In this document: piece by piece, positions 15,384 to 23,779 of the stretch
How the letters are laid out: every line of letters starts with the position of its first letter
Numbering within the stretch: the first letter of the stretch is position 1
Origin: Lachnospiraceae bacterium
Lineage (GTDB): Bacteria; Bacillota; Clostridia; Lachnospirales; Lachnospiraceae
Direction of reading: 5' to 3'
DNA: 64,000 nt
Assembly (NCBI GenBank): GCA_022510565.1
Contig: JAFLTE010000005.1
Location: 1-64,000 of the forward strand
Position numbers and translations under genes: made by a program
Notes under the pieces: model-generated
The model's input: only the letters and a program-made list of their open reading frames with translations
Told to the model about the DNA's origin: nothing
Database searches by the model: none

Positions 15384-17477
15384 ATGAACATCTACACAAC
15401 TGATAAGATTCGTAATGTGGTTTTGCTGGGACATGGCGGCTGCGGCAAGACCAGTTTGGTGGAGGCGATGGCATACCTGTCCGGTATCACTTCCAGAATG
15501 GGTAAAGTGGACGACGGTAACACGGTAAGCGATTTCGGTAAAGAAGAGCAGAAGCGTCAGATATCCATTGCTACATCTGTTGTTCCGATTGAATGGGAGG
15601 ATGTGAAAATCAATGTGTTAGACACACCCGGTTTCTTTGACTTCGTGGGCGAGGTAGAGGAAGCCGTGGGCGCGGCGGATGCGGCAATCATCGTTGTGTC
15701 CGGCAAGGCAGGCGTGGAAGTAGGCACGGAGAAGGCATGGGAGCTTTGTGAAAAATATAAGCTTCCCAGATTTGTGTTTGTCACAGATATGGATATTGAC
15801 AATGCCTCCTTTAGACAAGTAGTTGAGGATATGACTGAGCGGTACGGCAAGAAGATGGCTCCTTTCCATTTGCCGATTCGTGAGAATGAGAAGTTTGTGG
15901 GATATATCAATGTTATCACTGAGCAGGCTTATCGGTGGGAAGGCAAGGAAGTCATAGAATGTGAGATGCCTGAATACAGTAAGGATAATTTACAGTTGTG
16001 CCGTGATACGCTTATGGAGGCTGTGGCTGAGACCAGCGAGGAATTTATGGAGAGGTATTTTAACGGCGACAGTTTTTCCGAGGCGGAAATCAGAGCAGCG
16101 CTTCGCAGTAACGTTATGGACGGCAGCATCGTACCGATGTCCATGGGATCGAACATACTCTGTCAGGGTATCTACACACTGCTTGATGACATTGTGAAAT
16201 ATATGCCCAGTCCGGAGAATCGTGAACTTGCAGGTATAGACCTAAAGAGCAATGAGATTTTTGAAGCGAATTATGATTTTGCGAAACCGAAGTCCGCATA
16301 CATTTTCAAGACCATTGCAGACCCGTTTATCGGCAAATACTCACTCATCAAGGTGTGTTCCGGTGTGTTTAAGAGCGACGACACAATCTACAATGATGAG
16401 AAAGAGGTTGAGGAGAAGATTAGCAAACTCTATGTTTTGCAGGGGAATAAACCCATAGAGGTAAAAGAACTTCATGCAGGCGATATAGGTGCGATTGCAA
16501 AGCTGACAGCGGCGAGAACGGGCAATACATTGTCTACTAAAGCAAGGATTATCCGTTATGGTAAGACGGAGATTTCCACTCCTTATACGTGCAAGCGATA
16601 CAGAGCTAAAAACAAGGGCGATGTGGATAAGGTTGCACAGGCATTACAGAAGATGAGACATGAGGATCAGACGCTGTGGGTTGTCAATGATGCGGAGAAT
16701 AAACAGACTCTGCTCTACGGTATGGGTGACCTGCATCTGGATGTGGTGGCAAGCAGGCTGCTTAACGAATATAAAGCAGAGATTGAGCTTACTGATCCGA
16801 AGATCGCCTACAGAGAAACCATACGTAAGAAATCCGACGTGGAGTATAAATATAAGAAACAGTCCGGCGGACACGGTCAGTACGGACACGTTAAAATGCG
16901 TTTTGAATCGTCCGGTAATTTGGAAGAGCCTTATGTATTCGAGCAGGAAGTAGTAGGCGGTTCGGTGCCGAAGAACTATTTCCCGGCGGTCGAGAAGGGA
17001 CTTCAGGATTCCGTGGCGAGCGGGCCGATGGCGGCATACCCTGTAGTGGGTGTGAAAGCGGTGCTTTACGATGGTTCCTATCATCCGGTAGATTCTTCCG
17101 AAATGGCATTTAAAATGGCAACTGTACAGGCATTTAAGAAAGGTTTCATGGAGGCCGGACCTGTGCTTCTGGAGCCGATTGCGAATCTTCAGGTGACTGT
17201 GCCGGATTCCTATACGGGAGACGTGATGGGCGATTTGAATAAGAGAAGAGGTCGAGTACTTGGCATGAATCCTGCGGGAGACGGCAAGACTGTTGTCGAG
17301 GCGGATATTCCGGTAGCGAGCTTAAACGGCTACTGTACAGACTTGCGTTCCATGACAGGCGGACGCGGCACATACAAGTATGAGTTTGCCAGATATGAGC
17401 AGGCTCCCGGTGATGTGCAGGAGAAAGAAGTGGAAGCCAGAGCCGGCAAGGTAGCAGAAGCCGGCAGCGAGGCATAA
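15384..17477 (+). CDS. Elongation factor G-like translational GTPase
   Basis: A 697-residue homologue of EF-G from the second subfamily (FusA2-like), whose exact role is not settled. The GTPase domain has GHGGCGKT (residues 16-23) and DTPGFFDF (80-87). The G4 motif, normally NKxD, reads TDMD at 134-137, so guanine recognition differs from canonical EF-G. Domains II-V follow, including the domain IV region (SGGHGQYGHVKMRFE) and domain V (ANLQVTVPDSYTGDVMGDLN, RGRVLGMNP). The start at 15384 is chosen because GGAGG (15369-15373) is suitably spaced; an in-frame GTG at 15354 lacks one. It is not the housekeeping fusA, which is normally in the str operon. Confidence 0.9.
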   Translation: MNIYTTDKIRNVVLLGHGGCGKTSLVEAMAYLSGITSRMGKVDDGNTVSDFGKEEQKRQISIATSVVPIEWEDVKINVLDTPGFFDFVGEVEEAVGAADAAIIVVSGKAGVEVGTEKAWELCEKYKLPRFVFVTDMDIDNASFRQVVEDMTERYGKKMAPFHLPIRENEKFVGYINVITEQAYRWEGKEVIECEMPEYSKDNLQLCRDTLMEAVAETSEEFMERYFNGDSFSEAEIRAALRSNVMDGSIVPMSMGSNILCQGIYTLLDDIVKYMPSPENRELAGIDLKSNEIFEANYDFAKPKSAYIFKTIADPFIGKYSLIKVCSGVFKSDDTIYNDEKEVEEKISKLYVLQGNKPIEVKELHAGDIGAIAKLTAARTGNTLSTKARIIRYGKTEISTPYTCKRYRAKNKGDVDKVAQALQKMRHEDQTLWVVNDAENKQTLLYGMGDLHLDVVASRLLNEYKAEIELTDPKIAYRETIRKKSDVEYKYKKQSGGHGQYGHVKMRFESSGNLEEPYVFEQEVVGGSVPKNYFPAVEKGLQDSVASGPMAAYPVVGVKAVLYDGSYHPVDSSEMAFKMATVQAFKKGFMEAGPVLLEPIANLQVTVPDSYTGDVMGDLNKRRGRVLGMNPAGDGKTVVEADIPVASLNGYCTDLRSMTGGRGTYKYEFARYEQAPGDVQEKEVEARAGKVAEAGSEA

Positions 17478-17529
17478 GGGGAATCGCCTTGCGGAAAGCT
17501 TACCCGGCTACAGCATAGAGAAGGTTTTA

Positions 17530-17567
17530 CATAGGAACGGGGCATGGAATCATGTCCCGTTCCTATG
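17530..17567. repeat. Perfect 17-base-pair hairpin without a T tract
   Basis: CATAGGAACGGGGCATG (17530-17546) pairs with CATGTCCCGTTCCTATG (17551-17567) around a GAAT tetraloop, with a single G-U pair. It is followed by TGCTGCGG rather than a T run. It may end or stabilise the 3' end of the EF-G-like mRNA; a conventional intrinsic terminator is not supported. Confidence 0.7.
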
Positions 17568-17621
17568 TGCTGCGGAAGAAAAATGTTATGTATATAAAAA
17601 TGCAACATGTGGGCAAAAAGG

Positions 17622-17649
17622 TTGACAAATCCGCCAAGTATAATACAAT
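17622..17649 (+). promoter_or_regulatory. Promoter of leuS
   Basis: TTGACA (17622-17627), a 16-base spacer, TACAAT (17644-17649), ending 38 bases before the chosen leuS start. The short leader leaves no room for a T-box. Confidence 0.6.
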
Positions 17650-17687
17650 ATAAAACATGGTATCTTAAGAAAGGCATGGATATAAAA

Positions 17688-20216
17688 ATGGCAGAAGTTT
17701 ACAATCACAGAGAAGTGGAATCAAAATGGCAGAAAGTATGGGATGACGAGAAGGCTTTTAAGACCTCGGAGGATTATTCCAAACCGAAATACTATGCATT
17801 GGTGGAATTTCCTTATCCGTCGGGTCAGGGACTTCACGTAGGGCATCCCAGACCCTACACCGCATTGGATATTGTGGCGAGAAAAAGAAGAATGCAGGGC
17901 TATAATGTGCTCTATCCGATGGGATGGGACGCATTCGGTCTTCCGACAGAGAATTATGCAATCCAGAATCATATTCATCCGAAGATTGTAACGCAAAACA
18001 ACGTGAAGCGGTTTAAAAGCCAGCTGCACGCACTCGGATATTCTTTTGATTGGGACAGGGAAGTCAATACGACCGACCCGAATTATTATAAGTGGACACA
18101 GTGGATATTCTTAAAATTATTTAAGGCAGGGCTGGCGTATAAGTCGGAGATGCCGATTAACTGGTGTACTTCCTGTAAGGTGGGTCTTGCCAATGAGGAA
18201 GTTGTCAACGGTGTCTGTGAGCGCTGTGGTTCAGAGGTTGTGCGCAAGGTAAAAAGCCAGTGGATGCTTAAGATTACAGAGTATGCGGATAAGTTGATTG
18301 AAGGACTCGACACCGTGGACTACGTGGAAAGGGTGAAGGTTTCTCAGAAGAACTGGATCGGTAAATCTACCGGTGCGGAAGTAGATTTTATTATCAAAGG
18401 AAAAGAGGACAAGATGCGTATCTACACGACCAGATGTGATACGTTGTTCGGCGTGACTTATATGGTAATGTCTCCGGAACATCCTCTGCTTGATAAATAT
18501 AAATCTGAGATTAAGAACTGGGATGAAGTTGAGGCTTACCGTGAGCAGGCGGCCAGAAAATCCGATTTTGAACGCGCCGAACTTGCGAAAGACAAGACCG
18601 GTGTGAAAATTGACGGTCTGACGGCTGTGAATCCCGTCAGCGATGTGGAAATTCCGATTTTTATCTCGGATTATGTATTGATGAGCTATGGTACAGGTGC
18701 GATTATGGCGGTTCCCGCACATGATGAGAGAGACTGGGATTTCGCGAAGAAATTTGGTCTGCCGATCATCGAGGTCGTAGCCGGTGGCAAGAACGTACAG
18801 GAAGAAGTATACACGGATGTGGCAACGGGAACTCTTGTCAACTCCGGTTTTATCAACGGGCTCAATGTAGATGAGGCGAAGGAGAAAATGATTGCCTACT
18901 TGGAGGAGAAGGGCATCGGATGTGCCAAGACTAACTTCAAGTTAAGAGACTGGGTCTTCTCCAGACAGCGTTACTGGGGAGAACCGATTCCGATTGTACA
19001 CTGCGAAAAGTGTGGTTATGTACCGTTCGATGAGAGTGAACTGCCGTTAGAACTTCCGGAAGTGGACAGCTATATGCCTACCGATAACGGAGAATCACCT
19101 CTGGCGCTTATGACGGATTGGGTAAACACCACGTGTCCATGCTGCGGTGGTCCCGCTAAGAGAGAGACAGATACCATGCCGCAGTGGGCAGGTTCTTCAT
19201 GGTATTTCCTCAGATATACGGACCCTGATAACACGGAAGCACTGGCAAGCAAAGAGGCGCTTGATTATTGGATGCCGGTAGACTGGTACAATGGAGGTAT
19301 GGAGCACACAACACTGCATTTATTATACTCCCGTTTCTGGCATAAGTTCCTCTATGACCAGAAGGTAGTGCCTTGTCCGGAGCCCTATGCCAAGAGAACC
19401 TCTCACGGTATGATTCTGGGATTGAATCCTCACAATTTCGCGAATCTGCCCGCTAAGGAGCAGGAGAAGCTGCTCGCGGAGTACGGCAGTGAGAAAGCTG
19501 CGAGAGAAGCCCTTAAGGAAAAATACGGCGAGATGGCGGAACACCCGGTAGTTAAGATGTCCAAATCCTTAGGTAATGTGGTAAATCCGGATGATATCGT
19601 AACGGAGTACGGTGCGGACACACTCCGAACCTATGAAATGTTTATCGGCGCTTTTGAGTTGAGCGCAGGCTGGAGTGAGGATGGTGTCAAGGGATGCCGC
19701 CGTTTCCTGGAGAGAGTGTGGAAACTGCAGGATATTTTGACAGACGGTGACGATTATTCAAGTGATCTGGAGACGAAGATGCACCAGACCATTAAGAAAG
19801 TCAGCAACGATTTTGAGAATTTAAAATACAACACGGCGATTGCAGCCATGATGGCCTTAATCAATGATTTTTATAAGAAAAATTCTGTGACAAAGGGCGA
19901 GTTTAAGACCTTGCTTACCATGTTAAATCCTGTGGCGCCTCATATCACTGAGGAACTGTGGCAGGCGGTAGGCTTTGAGGGCAGAGTTTATCAGACCACA
20001 TGGCCCGAGTATGATGAGGCTAAGACCGTGGAAGATACCGTAGAGATTGCGGTGCAGATTAACGGTAAGACGAGGGCAACCTTGGTAATTGGCAAAGATG
20101 ACGCGAAGGACGATGTCATTGCCAAGGCAAAGGAGACTGTTGCGGATAAGCTGACGGGAACGATTGTAAAAGAGATTTACGTTCCGGGCAGAATCGTAAA
20201 TATTGTACAGAAGTAA
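17688..20216 (+). CDS. leuS: Leucine-tRNA ligase
   Basis: Class I synthetase, 842 residues from the ATG at 17688, charging tRNA-Leu. The HIGH-type motif reads HVGH (50-53) and the KMSKS loop is near residue 623. The inserted CP1 editing domain (about 225-415) includes [14 protein letters not shown] and [16 protein letters not shown], which removes misacylated residues. A zinc-type Cys pair set (CEKCGY, CPCCGG) lies near 440-490. Upstream in-frame codons back to 17607 overlap the promoter and are excluded. An alternative ATG at 17676 is too close to AAGAAAGG to be favoured. No T-box precedes it, unlike pheST. Confidence 0.97.
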   Translation: MAEVYNHREVESKWQKVWDDEKAFKTSEDYSKPKYYALVEFPYPSGQGLHVGHPRPYTALDIVARKRRMQGYNVLYPMGWDAFGLPTENYAIQNHIHPKIVTQNNVKRFKSQLHALGYSFDWDREVNTTDPNYYKWTQWIFLKLFKAGLAYKSEMPINWCTSCKVGLANEEVVNGVCERCGSEVVRKVKSQWMLKITEYADKLIEGLDTVDYVERVKVSQKNWIGKSTGAEVDFIIKGKEDKMRIYTTRCDTLFGVTYMVMSPEHPLLDKYKSEIKNWDEVEAYREQAARKSDFERAELAKDKTGVKIDGLTAVNPVSDVEIPIFISDYVLMSYGTGAIMAVPAHDERDWDFAKKFGLPIIEVVAGGKNVQEEVYTDVATGTLVNSGFINGLNVDEAKEKMIAYLEEKGIGCAKTNFKLRDWVFSRQRYWGEPIPIVHCEKCGYVPFDESELPLELPEVDSYMPTDNGESPLALMTDWVNTTCPCCGGPAKRETDTMPQWAGSSWYFLRYTDPDNTEALASKEALDYWMPVDWYNGGMEHTTLHLLYSRFWHKFLYDQKVVPCPEPYAKRTSHGMILGLNPHNFANLPAKEQEKLLAEYGSEKAAREALKEKYGEMAEHPVVKMSKSLGNVVNPDDIVTEYGADTLRTYEMFIGAFELSAGWSEDGVKGCRRFLERVWKLQDILTDGDDYSSDLETKMHQTIKKVSNDFENLKYNTAIAAMMALINDFYKKNSVTKGEFKTLLTMLNPVAPHITEELWQAVGFEGRVYQTTWPEYDEAKTVEDTVEIAVQINGKTRATLVIGKDDAKDDVIAKAKETVADKLTGTIVKEIYVPGRIVNIVQK

Positions 20217-20228
20217 CGGAGGTATAGA

Positions 20229-20984
20229 ATGAGTGTGAATCTCATATTGACGAAATCTCTTGCCGCAGTATATTGTATTTCCATGTTGGCAGCAACCGGG
20301 CAGGAACCGGATTATCAACTATATGATTTAGCGTGTTCCATGCCGATTGACGAACTCCATGTTGAGGAGTGTACTTTTATGGATATCAATTCCGACGGAA
20401 TGCCGGAAGCGTACATAGGAGCGGCGGGCGGTTGGCAATATGGTGTATATTATTACATGGATGGCGAAGTGCGCAGCGTGGAGGATATGACACCGTGGAC
20501 GTGGAGCAGCAAATTATTGTATACGCCTGACGGAAAGTTGATTATGTACACCTATCCCCATACCACCGGGACGGAAGGAAACCTTAATTACAGAGTATGG
20601 CAGTGGGGCGAAGATGGGTATTCGTTGGCGGAGGATTTGTGGCGTATTCCCACGGAGTGGGGATGGAACGGTGAGGGAGACGAGAATGATTACAATAATT
20701 ATGGTCCGCTCGAATTTGATTATATCTCATCGGACGTTGCCATAGATCCCTTTCCTGTTAATGAGTTTTCGTACGCCGATTTGCTGATTACGCAGGAGGA
20801 ATTTGAGCGAAGAATTGATGGCTTTGATAAGGCGGAAGATGTATATGACCCTGATACCTATTTAAGTTGGAGTTATGAATGGTGGAATCAGTATGGTAAG
20901 TATGGAGAGTATGCAGAAGAGTATGATAGAGCTTATGCGATTATCAGACAGGAGATTTTGGAAGAATTACTGAATTGGAAATAG
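20229..20984 (+). CDS. Secreted acidic, aromatic-rich protein of unknown function
   Basis: Not recognised as a named family. The 251-residue protein starts with a short signal-like hydrophobic stretch (LAAVYCISMLAATG, residues 11-24). It contains DINSDGMPEAYIG (about 56-68), resembling the calcium-binding loop of FG-GAP/VCBS-type repeats. The remainder is unusually rich in Trp, Tyr, Asp and Glu, with NEFSYADLLITQEEFERRI near 180-198. An extracytoplasmic role is likely from the signal and composition. It starts 12 bases after leuS with GGAGG, so it may be read through from the leuS promoter. It ends at a convergent hairpin (20994-21029). Confidence 0.65.
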   Translation: MSVNLILTKSLAAVYCISMLAATGQEPDYQLYDLACSMPIDELHVEECTFMDINSDGMPEAYIGAAGGWQYGVYYYMDGEVRSVEDMTPWTWSSKLLYTPDGKLIMYTYPHTTGTEGNLNYRVWQWGEDGYSLAEDLWRIPTEWGWNGEGDENDYNNYGPLEFDYISSDVAIDPFPVNEFSYADLLITQEEFERRIDGFDKAEDVYDPDTYLSWSYEWWNQYGKYGEYAEEYDRAYAIIRQEILEELLNWK

Positions 20985-20993
20985 CAACGATAG

Positions 20994-21029
20994 AAGAACG
21001 TCAGGGACTTTGAAGCTCCTGACGTTCTT
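20994..21029. terminator. Hairpin between convergent genes
   Basis: AAGAACGTCAGG (20994-21005) pairs perfectly over 12 bases with CCTGACGTTCTT (21018-21029), loop of 12. It lies between the stop codons of the genes at 20984 and 21031. T-rich sequence follows on the plus strand (GCTATTTCTT) without a clean run. Confidence 0.65.
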
Positions 21030-21030
21030 G

Positions 21031-21306
21031 CTATTTCTTGCGCTGCTTCATAAGTTTCTCCAGTTTGTCGATTTTATCCAGTTCCTCCGGCGTAGAGTAC
21101 TTGCGGATTGTGGAGGTGATGGTTTCTACTTCTTCGCTGCTAAAAGTTATATGACTGTCCATGCCTTTTTTGGCGACAGACATAAGGAAAGGCAGCATCT
21201 GCTCCTTGGTGAGAGACTGACTCTCAAAGACAAGAGACTGCAGAAAGTCAAGTTTCGCGCTGTCAATATGTGCGACGGCGGGATCGTCCATCCAGTTATT
21301 TGTCAT
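21031..21306 (-). CDS. Small charged protein with YSTPEE motif
   Basis: Not recognised. The 91-residue protein is helical and charged, with no membrane segment. Its C-terminal third (IRKYSTPEELDKIDKLEKLM) shares YSTPEE followed by a Leu-spaced helix with the protein of the next gene upstream (21321-21890), suggesting that the two are related or interact. The start ATG at 21306 has CGGAGG upstream on its strand. The gap to the upstream gene is 14 bases, so the two form one operon. Function unknown; a sporulation link rests only on a candidate sigma-E promoter upstream. Confidence 0.75.
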   Translation of the reverse strand: MTNNWMDDPAVAHIDSAKLDFLQSLVFESQSLTKEQMLPFLMSVAKKGMDSHITFSSEEVETITSTIRKYSTPEELDKIDKLEKLMKQRKK

Positions 21307-21320
21307 AATTTATACCTCCG

Positions 21321-21890
21321 TTATAAAATCTGGCTTTCGGGGTCTGAACTGTCGTTCAAATCCGATTGCCGAAACATCTCATACATTGCTTTCTGTTCGG
21401 GAGTGAGCATATTCATCATCATGTCCATCATAGAGAACGGACCGGTCTGCGCGGACTCCGCACCTTCCATATCGGAGAATGCAGAGTCGCTCCCGAAGGG
21501 CGGAGCCGCAGACAGGTCGGGGAAAAGTTCCTGCAGGGCAGACATAGTCTGTGTCATTTCCTGCATTGTTTCCATCGTTTGAAGCATATTCTGAAACTGT
21601 TCCAACTGTCTGATTTCCTCCGGAGTGGAGTAGAGAGACAGTTGGCGGCACAGCGAACGCAGATCGGGTTTTTCATCGGAAGGGATGCTGCAGCCGCTTA
21701 TTTGGAACGGGTGTCTTCGAACATATTTCATCGTGTATTGCAGCTCCATATATTTAATATAGACCGCCAAATGCTTTTGCATGGAAGGTTCTATGTAAGG
21801 CAGGAGAACCTTGAATTTTTGAATCTCGTTTGTGGTGTATAAGGCATCAAATGCCATAACATTTGCTGCTTCTTCATTTTTAGCTGCCAT
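21321..21890 (-). CDS. Met/Gln-rich helical protein with YSTPEE motif
   Basis: Not recognised. The 189-residue protein is taken from the ATG at 21890, with GGAAAGG nine bases upstream; a TTG 24 bases further out lacks a site. The N-terminal two thirds are helical. The centre has RQLSLYSTPEEIRQLEQFQN followed by a Met-rich heptad-like stretch, and the tail contains MMDMMMNMLTPEQKAMYEMF. There is no signal peptide. It shares YSTPEE with its downstream partner. The promoter candidate at 21926-21954 resembles sigma-E sites. Confidence 0.7.
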   Translation of the reverse strand: MAAKNEEAANVMAFDALYTTNEIQKFKVLLPYIEPSMQKHLAVYIKYMELQYTMKYVRRHPFQISGCSIPSDEKPDLRSLCRQLSLYSTPEEIRQLEQFQNMLQTMETMQEMTQTMSALQELFPDLSAAPPFGSDSAFSDMEGAESAQTGPFSMMDMMMNMLTPEQKAMYEMFRQSDLNDSSDPESQIL

Positions 21891-21925
21891 AAGGTATGCC
21901 TTTCCGATGCCCAAAGTATCTTTAC

Positions 21926-21954
21926 AGTATATGTCATATGTGAGAAAAATAGGC
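21926..21954 (-). promoter_or_regulatory. Candidate sigma-E-type promoter
   Basis: On the minus strand: GCCTATT (21948-21954), 14 bases, CATATACT (21926-21933), close to the sigma-E pattern (kmATATT, 14 bases, CATACAnT). It lies 36 bases before the start at 21890. Pattern match only. Confidence 0.3.
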
Positions 21955-21974
21955 TCTAAAAGAGCTAGAGCCTA
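21946..21974 (-). terminator. Terminator of the Cys-rich small gene
   Basis: TAGGCTCTA (21950-21958) pairs with TAGAGCCTA (21966-21974), loop of seven. On the minus strand it is followed by TTTTTCTC, so it terminates the gene at 22033-22263. Confidence 0.8.
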
Positions 21975-22032
21975 CTTTCCCAGATGTGAAAGACCAGATG
22001 TGTAAAGGGGATTATTTACGTAATAACCGGAT

Positions 22033-22263
22033 TTAGTTGCCCCAGCAGCTGGAAAGAATCAATAACCAAACCAATGTATTGCAGCAGCTGCTGCCATTGC
22101 CGTCATTATTGAACAGACCAAAACCGCTTCTGCCGCTGCCGCATCCGTCATCATCGTTTCCGAAGCAGGATAAAAGCAGGAGAATCCAAAGCCAGGAGTT
22201 GTTTCCGAAGATACCTCTGCTGTTATTGTTGCATCCGCAATTAGTAGCTGTTAAGTCGCTCAT
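22033..22263 (-). CDS. Cys/Gly/Asn-rich small protein, spore coat-like
   Basis: A 76-residue protein beginning MSDLTATNCGCNNNSRG, with two hydrophobic patches (SWLWILLLLSCF and NTLVWLLILSSCW) each next to Gly/Asn/Asp/Cys-rich runs. The halves look like an internal duplication ending in CFGN and CWGN. Lachnospiraceae genomes carry short proteins of this make-up, often labelled chorion class high-cysteine proteins; a structural role in the spore coat is a guess. The start has TTGGAGG upstream. It is monocistronic: a candidate sigma-K promoter (22294-22320) precedes it and a terminator follows. Confidence 0.72.
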   Translation of the reverse strand: MSDLTATNCGCNNNSRGIFGNNSWLWILLLLSCFGNDDDGCGSGRSGFGLFNNDGNGSSCCNTLVWLLILSSCWGN

Positions 22264-22293
22264 CTATTTAGCCTCCAAATGTTGTTTATGGTT

Positions 22294-22320
22294 TATCTTA
22301 TGAGTGAGGAGTGAATTGGT
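22294..22320 (-). promoter_or_regulatory. Candidate sigma-K-type promoter
   Basis: On the minus strand: AC (22319-22320), 16 bases, CATAAGATA (22294-22302), matching the AC-N16-CATAnnnTA pattern. It lies 31 bases before the start of the Cys-rich gene. The motif is short, so chance is possible. Confidence 0.35.
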
Positions 22321-22356
22321 GACAGAAATAATTGACTTCATAATGTTTTTATTTTG

Positions 22357-22376
22357 CATGTGAAAATTTTTACATG
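22357..22376. promoter_or_regulatory. 20-base imperfect palindrome between divergent genes
   Basis: CATGTGAAAA (22357-22366) is followed directly by TTTTTACATG (22367-22376). The halves are complementary except for one G/T position. It lies in the AT-rich 235-base gap before the sortase gene and is a plausible operator. The nearby TTGCAT (22406) and TAAAAT may be the sortase promoter, but spacing choices are ambiguous. Confidence 0.4.
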
Positions 22377-22498
22377 AAAAATGTATGAATTTCTGACAAA
22401 ACACTTGCATTAATTTCAAGATATAGTAAAATTATACTATATGTTAATGAGTCATAGTGGGTGCACTAGGCTTATATTTGAGAAAAGGAGCGGTCCCC

Positions 22499-23716
22499 AT
22501 GGCGGGATTTGAAGTTGCCGGCAGAAGATTCCGGACAGAGGCAGATTATAAGGCTGCACTGCGGGATCAGGCGAAGATAGATAAGATTAAGTCACAAGTC
22601 AATATGGAACAGCCGGGAGAGGTTATTACTCTGTACACAGACATGCAGGCCGGCGCGTATCGTTTCGAGACTGCCGTAGGCAACGATTTTGATGATGAGA
22701 TTTACGAGCTGGCGCAGGAGTTTAAGCGTCAGGGATATGATAAAGACAGTATACTGCCGACAGGCAGGAAGGCCGCTAAGAAGAAAGCGGCAGTCAAGGG
22801 AGCCGGGCGCAGCAAGAAGGGCTCGGCAGGAGGCAAAGGTAATGAAGATGGTGACGGCGAACGCGCCTCAGTTTCCTTGGACGCATATGACAAGAAAATG
22901 CGGAAGGTCATTCTCGATGAGTTAAAGAAGCGTGAGAAACGCCGCAAGCTGATGATTGTTCTGTGTTCCGCCGTGGCGGCGGCAAGCTTCATATATTTTG
23001 GTGTCTACTTTTATTTCGCCGACAGGACTGAGGCGGATTATGCGAATCTGGCAAGCCTGAAAGGAAACGCTTCACTGGCGGTAGGCACAACTCCCACCGT
23101 GACCATTCATTATACGGACGAGGAGGACATAGAGTTGGAGGTTCTCGAAGAGTACCAAACGCTCTATAATAAGAACAAAAGTCTAATCGGATGGCTCAAA
23201 ATTGACGATACTAATATAGATTATCCTGTGATGCAGACGGTCAATAATGAGTATTATCTCGACCATAATTACAGTCAGGAATATGACAAAAACGGCAGCA
23301 TATTTTTAGATAAAGACTGCGATGTGGTACATAGAAACACAAATTTGATTATATATGGACATCACATGAAATCGGGCAAGATGTTTGGGAATCTGAACAA
23401 GTACAGCAGCGAGGATTACTGTAAGAAACATTCGACCATTCAGTTTGATACCATATATGAAAAGGGAACTTACGAAGTCATGTATGTATTTCGTTCGAGA
23501 ATCTACAACGAGGACGAAATCGTATTTAAATATTATCAATTTCTGGATGCGGCATCTGAGAAAGAGTTTATCTCCAATATGCAGGAGATGGCGGCGCTGG
23601 CGTTATACGACACGGGCGTTACAGCAAGCTACGGAGATGAACTTCTGACACTGTCCACCTGCGACAGTTCGGAGACGGACGGGCGATTTGTGGTAGTTGC
23701 CAAGAGAATTCAGTAA
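22499..23716 (+). CDS. Class B sortase with N-terminal cytosolic extension
   Basis: A membrane transpeptidase of 405 residues from the ATG at 22499 (AAAAGGAG upstream; an in-frame GTG at 22457 has no site). Residues 1-150 are cytosolic, with a small domain (EVAGRRFRTEADYKAAL, AYRFETAVGNDFDDEIYEL) and a Lys/Ala/Gly-rich linker. One membrane helix spans about 151-173. The sortase domain follows, with His288/289 (IIYGHHMKSGKMFG), catalytic Cys388 (LTLSTCDSS) and Arg396. WLKIDDTNIDYPVMQ is typical of class B. Ordinary SrtB has about 240 residues, so the extension is notable. The two downstream wall proteins are the likely substrates: Thr-Gly cleavage and joining to peptidoglycan. Confidence 0.92.
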   Translation: MAGFEVAGRRFRTEADYKAALRDQAKIDKIKSQVNMEQPGEVITLYTDMQAGAYRFETAVGNDFDDEIYELAQEFKRQGYDKDSILPTGRKAAKKKAAVKGAGRSKKGSAGGKGNEDGDGERASVSLDAYDKKMRKVILDELKKREKRRKLMIVLCSAVAAASFIYFGVYFYFADRTEADYANLASLKGNASLAVGTTPTVTIHYTDEEDIELEVLEEYQTLYNKNKSLIGWLKIDDTNIDYPVMQTVNNEYYLDHNYSQEYDKNGSIFLDKDCDVVHRNTNLIIYGHHMKSGKMFGNLNKYSSEDYCKKHSTIQFDTIYEKGTYEVMYVFRSRIYNEDEIVFKYYQFLDAASEKEFISNMQEMAALALYDTGVTASYGDELLTLSTCDSSETDGRFVVVAKRIQ

Positions 23717-23779
23717 ATAAATTACGACAGCATGATTTGAAAGCTAAATTATACAGGGGAAGTAAGAAGGAGAAAACAA

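Noticed and set aside
17607-17687. N-terminal extension of leuS
   Set aside because: These codons overlap the TTGACA/TACAAT promoter, and the family starts at about residue 28 of that frame.
17478-17687. T-box for leuS
   Set aside because: No GGTGGNACCGCG-type element or Stem I is present; only a hairpin and a promoter are seen.
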